A DNA stretch of 64,000 nt. Origin: Carettochelys insculpta. Its lineage: Eukaryota > Chordata > Testudines > Carettochelyidae. This document shows positions 55,481 to 64,000 of this stretch, piece by piece (the stretch's first letter is position 1; each line of letters opens with the position of its first letter). The position numbers and the translations under genes are program-made. The notes under the pieces are model-generated. The model searched no databases. It saw only the letters and a list, made by a program, of their open reading frames with translations, and was not told the DNA's origin. Location of the stretch: assembly GCF_033958435.1 (NCBI RefSeq), contig NC_134150.1:35397501-35461500 (forward strand). The letters are read 5' to 3'.

Positions 55481-56055
55481 ATATGGGATGGCTAAACTCT
55501 CGGCTATCTGCTGTAAAATCATGAACCCTATGGATTTTTGTGAGAGCACAAACACAAGTTTAGAGTTTGCAACAACTCTGTGAAGTATGCAAACAGGTGC
55601 TGTTCTACCCTGGCTGTCCAGAAGCTTTGTGAGTCTTCGTGCAGGACAAAGGGACATCCTTCCCTCTACCCCCAAATCCTTTCTGGAGGATAGGTGGGAT
55701 TTTCATGTTCCCTTCCTGATCACTGTATTTACAGTGGATGAATTTAAGATAGAGAATTAACCTGGCATGCCAGCAGCAGAGACAGAAATAAAATCTGAGT
55801 CCTATTTTTCAGCTTATGGCTCTGCTTGCAAGAGTGCACTGCCTTTCTTCTTATTCTCAGATTAGATTACTCTTGTACAGTAGTAAAATCTGCCTATGAA
55901 AATTTTCTCTTGCAGTATTTCACGCCTTTAATATGATATTTGATTATCAAGGTTTGCAAGAGCTGCACTACACAGAAGCATTGCAGCTATACTGCAGTTA
56001 TCTGGAGAGCAGCTGATAGATGGGGCACCCAGCATGGTTGGGCAGCAGTGTTTGA
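55481..56055. other. intronic, nothing recognised
   Basis: No supported feature. Confidence 0.4.
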
Positions 56056-56059
56056 CATA

Positions 56060-56325
56060 GATGATACAGGCATGTCTATATTTCTGGGAAGATTGACATG
56101 GTCAGGGTCGATCTTCCAGTGTTCAATTTTGCTCGTCTGGTAGAGACTCATGAAATCAATCTGTCTGGGGTCAGCAGTCGACCCCTGCACTCCTTGCTAA
56201 TTTCAAGGAATAAGGGAGGTCAAAAGGAGAAATGCTCCCATTGTCCTCCCTCAGTGAAGACAGTCAGGTAAGTCGATTTCTCAAATTGACTGTAGTGCTC
56301 AGTATAGACTTGGCCACAGTCACAT
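56060..56325. mobile_element. TCTACAC-ended (Harbinger-like) MITE copy
   Basis: GGTCAGGGTCGATCTTCC, TCGTCTGGTAGAGACTCATG and the terminal AGTATAGACTTGGCC parallel, in the same order, the copy at 58025-58322. Left boundary is approximate. Confidence 0.55.
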
Positions 56326-58020
56326 CTATAGTGCCAAAGATAGTGCTTCTGTGAATACTGATGCTGGATTTCATTTAAACTATCATTTGTGTAACTCTTG
56401 GACTTTACACTGTTGTGCAAAGCTTGTCTCTGAAAATGAAACTTAATTTTAGTTTGAGAATCTTTCTGTTAATGGCTTTCCAGTGAGAGAGTAATTCCAT
56501 TGTACACAACTCCTTAGCCTTCAGAGAGAGCGGTAAGCACCTGCAAGTGCCATTTGCAAGGTGATGAAGTTGTCTACTCATTGAAAGTCACTGAGATGTT
56601 GCCTCCCCAGCATGTGCATTGGTTTTGAAAATGTGACTTAGGAATCTGAGTCACTTAGTTGCTTTTGAAAATTATATACAAGGTCATCTTGCTGAAGGGA
56701 ACTTGCTGTGTTGTGGGTAACTCTCACCTCTTTCCCCTTCATATGAATTGATCTAAAGAGCAAAAATAAATATTTGTGTTGCCTATATCTTGGGAAAAGT
56801 GGTGAATATGTGTCTATCTTCCTGTTGAAAAGTGCAGGTTTTTAGTGTGCATAAAACAATAGAAAGGCTTCTGTTGGCTGCATTTTGGGATTGGTTATGT
56901 CAGTGTCTAGGAGCAGCTTTTATTTTCTTGGTCTTCACAGCCTGGTCCTTCTTTCTTTAATGTGTCTGAGTTTCCTTAATCAACAATGTACACATACATG
57001 TAAAGTTTTACCATCCTGTTCTCTAAAATCTCATTCCATCACTTCCTTTCACTTGTCTATCCTGAATGGCAATTACCTGTTTAAATTCACTTTTTAAGGT
57101 GGACTAATGTTAATTTTTGTTCTGTAGAAAGTTACTCTTCAGAGAGAAATTAAAATTCACTTTTTTTTCCTTTTGAAGCTGATCTATTTCAATTCTTACC
57201 CAGGGGACTTCCAAGTGCTTTGGCGTGAGTGTGTAAGTGGGGTTTTTGGTTTTTCTTTTTTTTTCGGTGGGGTAGTTAGCGCTTGGTTTCTGTGGTAAAA
57301 TGAACAGATGAACAAGTGTAGCCTTTGGCTGCTGTATGATCACTTCTTCCCTTCAGCAGCTCATGCACTTTGTGTTTAAATGGTAATTTACAAAGGCCAG
57401 ATTTCCTGTTATGGCCAGTCAGTGAAACAGGGGCAGCGTTAAATGAAGTTCATAGCACTTCTGCACAAGTGTACATAAATGCTCTAAGCATCCACAGCTT
57501 GCATTGACTTCAGTCAGTATTTCATTCTCCAAGGCCCAGATTTCCATTAAACATACATTTTGCTTATTTTTATTTCATTGCCAGAGATTTAATATCCCTT
57601 GCAACCCCACTTTTGTGTGTGAATGTAAATGTTACAAAATGGAATAGAAACCACTGTATGATTAGGGTGACTTGTCTTTTCAGTTTCAAGCCAGAGCCTT
57701 TTCATGTTGACTGCTGCTTAATCTAAATCCCAAACTAGAAAGACCTATAAAAAAGCCAATCAGTAAAGTTTTCCTCAGCTGCCTAGTGAGAAGTCTTCAA
57801 TTTTTAAAATGTAGTCACAGTCGGAAGAATGGGACTTGTCCTTACACTATGGGATATCTCTTGTGTGACCTGAATTTGTTAAACTATGGGTGTTAGCTGT
57901 GTACCTCCCGCTAGCGTCAGTCAGTCCATTGCATGAATACATTCCCCGTCTTTGCTGTGGAATTTTAGCCCTGTATGTATTTGGTGTTGAATCATCTCAG
58001 ATCCTTAGACTTTGTAACTG
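56326..58020. other. intronic, nothing recognised
   Basis: A/T-rich. A poly-T near 57258 precedes GGTGGGGTAG; no gene. A frame at 56885-57097 has no similarity. Confidence 0.45.
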
Positions 58021-58024
58021 TGGG

Positions 58025-58322
58025 CAGATCCATGAGAGCCTGGAGGATCGACCTGCTCAGGGTCAATCTTCCTGGGGTTTGATTTCGCCCATCTAGTATG
58101 GACACACGAAACTGACTTCTCGGGGATCACCTTCAACTCCTGTACTCCTCATGTCTTGTGAGGAGAAAGGGAGCTTGAGTGGAGAAACTCTCCTGTCGAG
58201 CTTCCCCAGTGTAGACAGCCAAGTTAGCCGAGTGCAGGTAGATTCATTTTTAGCTACGCAATTGCCATAGCTAGAATTGTGTATCTGCAGTTGACATTTG
58301 TAGCCTAGTGTAGACATAGCCT
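58025..58322. mobile_element. TCTACAC-ended (Harbinger-like) MITE copy
   Basis: GGATCGACCTGCTCAGGGTC, CGCCCATCTAGTATGGACAC and the terminal CTAGTGTAGACATAGCC. Collinear with 56060-56325 but with a longer right part. Confidence 0.6.
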
Positions 58323-59100
58323 GTGTTACAAATAATTTTGTGGCTTATAATTGTTGATTGGTCTATTGTAGCATAGCACCTCTCATTAAATGTCACTGCT
58401 CTTGAATCAGTGTATAAAATCCATTTCCTGGAATGTCAGAACTTGGGGTTTATGCCCCATAGGGGGCACTGGGGCTCAGGACTTATGCCCCTTGAATTTT
58501 AATATATTCACCAGAGCTCCACTGAGTCTGCTTCAGACAGCTTCAGCTGAATTGAAGCCCTGCCATGAACCAACTTACTTGCTGTACTACATGCATACTG
58601 AAGTGTGTAAGATTTCTGGGGTGTGTACTGTCTGTATTCTTTGACAAAAAACATTGATTTCCCCTCACAGACCCATATCACATTCATGTTTTGTCTAAAA
58701 CAACAGGCATGCAATGGTACACCTTGTCAGTGGCCATTTGATAGTTAAATCTTGAGTTATGTGGAAGTGAGAAAAGAGCCATTGTCTCTGCTAACCACTG
58801 CAAGGTGCATTTGTAAAAGGAAACTGAAAGTGTTTTTTATATGCTGGGTGCTCATTTGCACATTTTTTTTGCAGTGTAGGATTGTGTGTGACTGAGTTCA
58901 AGTCAGGTTTCTGTGCCCCTCCTAAGAAGAAACCTCTCATTGATAACGCAAATGTCTGATTATATTTTCTGAAATCCGCTTGTCAAATGCATGAGCAAAC
59001 TTTTGGCTGCAGGCAAAACCATTCTCTGTTTTTATGCCTTTATATATGTATTTGTGCTCTTATCCATATATTTGTCTCTGACCATGCCACTAAAGTTTTT
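58323..59100. other. intronic, nothing recognised
   Basis: No supported feature. Confidence 0.4.
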
Positions 59101-59109
59101 GGATCCTCA

Positions 59110-59660
59110 TCTTTTCACATTTTATGTCACCATCTTCTCTCTCATCTTCCTGAGACCCTGGTTATTCTATCAAGTCAGTGCAAAACACTGCTCTTAAAAT
59201 AATCTTCCTGGCCTGTTGTTCTGACCATGTTACTCCCTCTCTGTTTCCCTTCACTGGATCCTCCTTCTCGACTCCATTAAAAACTGACTTTTGGGTCTGA
59301 TTTAAGCCCACAGATTTCCTTAGAAAGGCTCTGATGGACTTCACTAGTCCTTGGATAAAGTTCCTGGTCCTTACCTCTAAGAGTTCATTGCTCAGTTGGT
59401 CCCTCCATGCTTGCTTGTTCTTATCTGCCTCACTGATGAAGTCAGCCTCTATTGTCTGTTTGTCCATATCTTACACAGGCATCCTTTTACTTTCTTCTAT
59501 GCTTACCTCTTATGCAGAGAACACCCTCTGTGGAGTAAATCATCAAGCCGCTACTTTTCCTTCCTTCCAATCCTTTCTTAAGTCTAGCTATTTGATGAGT
59601 CCAACAAACTGCCAGTTGGAAACCTCAAGGGAGATGGCTTGTAGGGATTTCGGATTTTAT
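59110..59660 (+). mobile_element. L2 LINE 3' fragment, plus strand
   Basis: AAAACACTGCTCTTAAAATA (59181), TGTTCTGACCATGTTACTCC (59216) and CACTGGATCCTCCTTCTCGA follow the C-terminal coding end of L2, which normally reads like DHVTPLL...LHWLPI. Later blocks (ATCTGCCTCACTGATGAAGT) are more diverged. Boundaries are approximate. Confidence 0.65.
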
Positions 59661-59734
59661 TTAGGATAGCTGTACAGCAGCTTATTGATTTCACCCTATG
59701 AAGTTCTATAGAACTTTATTTCTATACAATACAG

Positions 59735-60167
59735 CCATGGCTACACTAGCTCTCCTCTTTCAAAAGGGGGATGCTAATGAGCCACGTTGGCAGATCCTAA
59801 TGAGGTGCTGCCATGAATATGCAGTGCCTCATTAGCATAATGGCAGGTGCGCGTGTTTTGAAAGTGCTACTTTTGAAACGTACGCTGCCAGTGTAGACAG
59901 GGGCCTTTCAAAAGGACCCCCTGGATTTTGAAAGCCCCTTCCTCTCAAAACCAAATAGGAAGAAGGGGCTTTCGAAATCTGGGGCCCCCTTTTGAAAGGC
60001 TCCTGTCTACACTGGTGGTGTGTGTTTCGAAAGCGGCACTTTCGAAACGCACGTGGCCACCATTATGCTAATGAGGCACTGCATATTCATAAGTGTCTCA
60101 TTAGCATCTGCCAAAGTGGCTTATTAGCATCCCCCTTTTGAAAGGTGATAGCTAGTGTAGGTATGAT
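59735..60167. mobile_element. palindromic TCTACAC-ended MITE (about 430 bp)
   Basis: CATGGCTACACTAGCT and AGCTAGTGTAGGTATG are the ends. The arms pair over almost their whole length: TGCCTCATTAGCATAATGG with CCATTATGCTAATGAGGCA, and CAGTGTAGACAGGGGCC with a matching block near 60000. Flanks do not show a clean TTA here. Confidence 0.8.
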
Positions 60168-60624
60168 AATTCCAGGAACATAAAAGATATGGAACTTGAA
60201 CTCTTGATAGGAAGTTGACCTATGTCACTCTCATTCTTTTTGTTCTCCTTCCCCTGTAACCGCTTTCCTTCATGGTTGAGCTTAGCCACTTAGGCCCAGG
60301 GTTTTAAAGGTATTGAAGTGTTGTTGTGCTCACTTAGTGCCTAAATCCCTTTGAAAATGGGATCTAGGCTCCTAAATCTCTTAGGGCATTGCAGTGCTGA
60401 ACAGAACAGTGCCTAAATACCTTTTAAATATCTGCTCCTAATCATTCATCTACTTGTTCTAACTGGGTATTAAGTTTTTATTATCTGATTTGTCCTCCAG
60501 TTAGATGAATTCTAAAGCACATCTGAACAGAGCCTGGGGTGCGGTGTGGCTCTTCTTGTCCATGCACAAAACTCTTCCCCTTTAACTGTGCTGATATAAT
60601 TAAAGCTGTGTAACCCCCAGTAGT
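60168..60624. other. intronic, nothing recognised
   Basis: No supported feature. Confidence 0.4.
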
Positions 60625-60632
60625 ATTGAAGT

Positions 60633-61145
60633 CAGAGCCATCCCGCCCAAAGGATGAATCAGGGCGGTGGCCATGCAGCAGCTGCCCCACTGTCCGGTGG
60701 ATCAGAGGGACTGGGAGACTACGGCAGCCAGGCGTGGTGGCAGCAGAGGCTGCCTCACCCCACTCACCACATGGGCAGCAGGAGCCAGAGTGGCCCAGCA
60801 GCCTGCTCCGTTCCTCCATGCTGCACTGGCTTCTGCTGGCTTGCTGCACATGGCTTCTCAGCGGTGGTGGCAAACAGCACTCCCACCCCAGGGCGCTCCA
60901 AGGAGAAGCGAGGCTCAGTGAGCCAGGAGGGTGGAGGAACCTAGTGGAGCACACTGCCAGGCTTCTCCAGCTCCTGCCACAGAGAGAGAGAGAGAGAGAC
61001 TGTATTACGTGGGGGAGAGGGTAGAATGGGGGTGGAGTCAGGGTGGAGCTTGGGGAAGGGGTGGACCAGGAGGTAGGGAAAGGGACAGGTAGGGCCTGAA
61101 GCAGGGGGTTGTCCTAGGCCCCACGGCCACCTCACTACAGCCCTG
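60633..61145. mobile_element. hAT-like nonautonomous element (513 bp)
   Basis: CAGAGCCATCCCG and CTCACTACAGCCCTG are related inverted ends. ATTGAAGT (60625-60632) and ATAAAAGT (61146-61153) would be an 8-bp duplication with two mismatches. The GC-rich interior explains overlapping long frames on both strands. Includes a (GA)n run at about 60980-60999. Confidence 0.55.
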
Positions 61146-61153
61146 ATAAAAGT

Positions 61154-61930
61154 GCTTATAACGAACATAGCTTATTCCTTTAAGGAAAGAGGAATGAACT
61201 GCACTTCAGATCAGTATAACAGCATCCATACTAGAGACTGTACTAATACAGCTATATTGGTAAAAACATAATCACCTCCTCTAAGTACAATAACACGTTC
61301 AGTTGGAGGTGGGGAAGCATGAGCGTGGAGTATCAGGGTTATAATGCAGTGGAAAGAAAATAGGGTTGTGTGCGCACACACAATAGAGGGAAGAAATTAA
61401 GCAAGTTTGTCTCTTTCTATGTCAGAGGTCGTTATGGGGTAATAGTAACTCGTAATGGTAACAACAATTGGGGTTGGGAAATCTTTGTTTTTATCTCTGG
61501 GTTTTGAGCGTCGTGTTCAGTAGAGTTTTATAGTCAAGTCAAAGTATCCCCAAGCCAATGGCTTATCCGGCTGAGGTGTACGCTACGGCATGTCAGTTTC
61601 ATAGCTGACAATACACAAGGGAATGACACTTCTGACTGCCCTAGCCCTGTGGCTCCAGCACCCATTGTGCAGTTGAATGAACTGAAGTTAGCCTGTCATT
61701 GTGTGATCAAGCAAGTCTCAAACCCACAATCTGAAGGCTTGGTGGCCTGGATTGGTGGGTGATAGGCTAAGGCTCTCAAGTAGAGTGGAACGGGGAATCT
61801 GATAAATGTTTCCCTGTTGGTTTAATTTGACTTGAAATCTGATCTCTGCACCCTATGTGTCTGTCAAACTCCCTTTGAAATGCGTGGGAAGTAACACCAA
61901 CATTTTCAAATGTGGACACCTTATGATAGG
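61154..61930. other. intronic, nothing recognised
   Basis: A segment at 61154-61290 with TAATACAGCTATATTGGTAA resembles a family of short MITEs; otherwise no supported feature. Confidence 0.4.
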
Positions 61931-61937
61931 CTCAAAT

Positions 61938-62120
61938 CTGTGTTCCCTGCAAACTGAGCATTTGGATGGCTGCTCAGGAGAGATTCAGGTGCCGCCCAGC
62001 TGATTAGCAGAGTGGCCACAGCTGGCAGTGTGTGTTTCTATTGGTGGTGCACATCCACACATGCCTTGCTGTACACAACAAAATGTATTCCACCCGTGGA
62101 AAAAAGTAGAGGGAACACTG
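61938..62120. mobile_element. small hAT-like element (183 bp), CTGTGTTCCC ends
   Basis: CTGTGTTCCCTGC and AGAGGGAACACTG are the inverted ends. Flanks GCTCAAAT and GCTCCGAC match at five of eight positions. Internal blocks GGCTGCTCAGGAGAGATTCA and ATTGGTGGTGCACATCCACA recur at 20425-20565. Confidence 0.65.
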
Positions 62121-63140
62121 GCTCCGACCTATTTTCGGTTCCTAAGTAAGAGGATTCGAGAGGCCTAATCCCTCAGGAGGAGCTCTTTGTTGCTCAACAC
62201 TTCTGAAATTCAGGCTACATGTTGCAGCACCTAAATGGAGGTTTAGGGGCTTACTCTATGCAGCTGTATTTGAAAGTTTTGGATGTTTGAAAGTTCTTAC
62301 TGGAAGTTTGGGAGTGGAGTCTGGGAGAAGGAGGGGTCACTTTATTTTGCCAATTAATATTTGGGAGGAAATAAAGCTATGTGGAGTAGGGATTATCTCT
62401 TTGTTGAATGTGTGTACAGCACCTAGCATGATGGGGACTTGGTCAAAGACTTTAGCTTTTTAATGCAGCCTCAATATAAAATAATAATGCTCCCCCCACT
62501 CAGTCATGTCTCTGGGATAAACAACAACAAATGGAGCATAAAGTTAGGGATAGTCTCTCTCACAGTAAGAAATTTCAAGATGTATGAATATTCTACTGTA
62601 CAGGCTTTGCTGATCAACCCTCCCAATGCCCTGCAACCAATCCCACATCATGCTGAAATTAATCCTCCCAGAGAGCTTTAATAACAGTGGTCAGCCCTGC
62701 TGCTCTTTATTTTGCTGAATTTGATAAGTTGTGATCCAGTAGCAACGAGGCATTCTTTTAAAATACGTTGTTCGTATCATTGAATTGTAAAACACAGAAC
62801 CTCCCAGTCAGTTTCCTCTGAGACTGCATGGTTTGATAAACACATTTCAAGAGCAGCTGTGCAACTTTTTTTTTCACTCCTCATCCTGTAACCAGTAACT
62901 CTTGACCTGTCAAAAGTAGGAAGAGCCATGCATGCCTCCGTCCAGTCTACAGGCAGAAAGAAACCACTTCCTCATTTTTCTAATAAATATCTTATCGTAA
63001 GAGTGCACATATTCTATTTCAATGCTGCCTCACAAATATTAAGGAGCCCCAGGCCTCTCAACCTGTTTAGAGTTAGTCCTTTGCTAGGCCATATATTGGC
63101 GCAGTGTTCTCACGTCATGACTCTTTCAAGGGCAGCTATT
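62121..63140. other. intronic, nothing recognised
   Basis: No supported feature. Confidence 0.4.
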
Positions 63141-63148
63141 CTCTATGG

Positions 63149-63458
63149 CAGGGGTCTGTAAATTTCATGAGGGGGTGTGCAGCGCAATCGGCTCATGGGT
63201 CTTAAGATCATCCATCTCGTTACTGTTGATATGTATGTGTGTTCACATGTATATACTGCTTAATAAAGCTTTCATATTCTGCACACTTATTTTCTTACAC
63301 GTGCTGAAAAGATTTTTATTTTTCATAGGAACACGTCCAAAATTTTTGTCGGCTTGCATTACATTAGGCAGGTTGGGGGGGCGGGGCGGGGCGGGGCGGC
63401 TCTGCTAATTGGAGGGGTGAAAAGTGGGGCCCCACATAAAAAGTTTGCTTACCTCTGT
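63149..63458. mobile_element. hAT-like DNA transposon (310 bp) with 8-bp duplication
   Basis: CAGGGGTCTGTAAATTTC and AAAGTTTGCTTACCTCTG are the ends. CTCTATGG (63141-63148) and TTCTATGG (63459-63466) form an 8-bp duplication with one mismatch. A GGGGC array lies near its right third. Confidence 0.75.
63374..63401 (+). repeat. GGGGC repeat, G-quadruplex candidate
   Basis: Seven G's followed by GGGGC units: at least four closely spaced G runs with one-base loops on the plus strand. Confidence 0.8.
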
Positions 63459-63466
63459 TCTATGGG

Positions 63467-64000
63467 AAGGCATAGGTGACATAGCAGTGCTAAAAATTGT
63501 ATTAAAAGACAGAGACCTGTTTGGATCTGAAGAGAGGAAGGTTCATAAATATCTTAATGGTTACATTGAGGTTTAGCAGAAAAAAAAAAGTTGATTTCCC
63601 TGCAAAAATTGCCAAGTTCTGCACACCAGAAAGTTTGAATTGGTTTTGTGGTGCAAATAAAGGAACATCAGCTACCAGTGGTGGTGGTTCATTTGCCCAT
63701 TTTGAGTACACCAAAACAGTTTGCCAGTCAAAAAGGGAATGCCACTGTGAATGGAACCTGCCAAAGTGAATTCCAGCGTCAATGATACTTGCAAAGTGTG
63801 TGGACAAGTCTTCCTACTGAGCCTATTGATTTTATACATACCTTGGTCAGTGGAGAGTGTCAGAGTCACCAGAATGTTTTCACTGCATTCATCTAAGTTT
63901 CTGCCAAAAAGGGATCTCATTTGTATAGCCACCACAGTAGCAAGTTCCAGACATCACTTATATAAATTAATACATTAATAATGAATGTTTTGATGTGTTA
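63467..64000. other. intronic, nothing recognised
   Basis: A/T-rich end of window. Frames at 63502-63978 on both strands overlap and resemble no protein. Confidence 0.4.

Larger units (their letters stand above)
34792..64000 (+). other. PLCG2: PLCG2 intron 2 (runs past the window end)
   Basis: Starts with donor T|GTGAGTATTG. No exon encoding the next part of the PH domain (expected to start like DIMEIKEIRPGK) was found by reading to 64000. Intron 2 is also very long in mammals, so this is plausible. I could not align systematically, and a short diverged exon could be missed. All transposon features listed after 34792 are therefore inferred to be intronic. Confidence 0.6.

Noticed and set aside
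34792..64000. Search for PLCG2 exon 3
   Set aside because: No stretch encoding an EIKEIRPGK-like sequence with splice sites was seen. A protein-to-genome alignment would settle it.
1..64000. Endogenous retrovirus or other viral insertion
   Set aside because: No LTR pair, primer-binding site or gag/pol/env-like frame was recognised; all RT-like pieces are of LINE or Penelope type.

Overview
This is vertebrate genomic DNA, most likely from a turtle. Support comes from CR1 LINE ends of the kind common in turtles and crocodilians, old MIR and L2 copies, Penelope-like tails, and many DNA-transposon remnants whose ends read like turtle repeats I know. The species call rests on remembered repeat consensus sequences, not on a search. 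There is no prokaryotic gene organisation and no virus-like gene.

One protein-coding gene can be supported: the 5' end of PLCG2 (phospholipase C gamma 2), on the + strand. A CpG-rich block at about 27.15-28.05 kb holds a probable non-coding first exon ending at 27697. Intron 1 runs 27698-34551. Exon 2 (34552-34791) carries the start codon at 34596 and the first 65 codons, into the N-terminal PH domain, and ends in a clean GT donor. Intron 2 then fills the rest of the window. No exon 3 was recognised. Positions 1 to about 27.1 kb are upstream intergenic sequence with no gene I can identify.

The rest is layered repeats. (i) CR1 fragments occur on both strands, including a 3.5 kb minus-strand copy at 36.05-39.6 kb broken by three later insertions. 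(ii) PIF/Harbinger-type elements share (G)TGTCTACAC-like ends; three have TTA target duplications, several are near-perfect inverted repeats, and one (48.4-49.6 kb) keeps a broken Myb/SANT-like ORF. (iii) pogo/Tigger-like elements are flanked by TA. (iv) hAT-like elements have 8-bp duplications. (v) Penelope-like pieces include a GIY-YIG endonuclease remnant (14.42 kb) and several short tails. (vi) MIR, L2 and tRNA-derived SINE fragments are present, with two pieces of another LINE reverse transcriptase.

The most interesting signal is a recurring module in the Penelope-like tails that fits a hammerhead ribozyme core: CTGANGA, a hairpin, then GAAA. Its closing helix covaries between families as GGT/ACC, GCAT/ATGC and AGAC/GTCT. 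The best-preserved locus, 3557-3911, carries one module on each strand, is bounded by a 12-bp duplication, and sits inside a Harbinger-like element. Hammerheads are already known from Penelope-like retroelements, so what deserves checking is this variant, with an extra A beside helix II and a helix III that could form only in a dimer.
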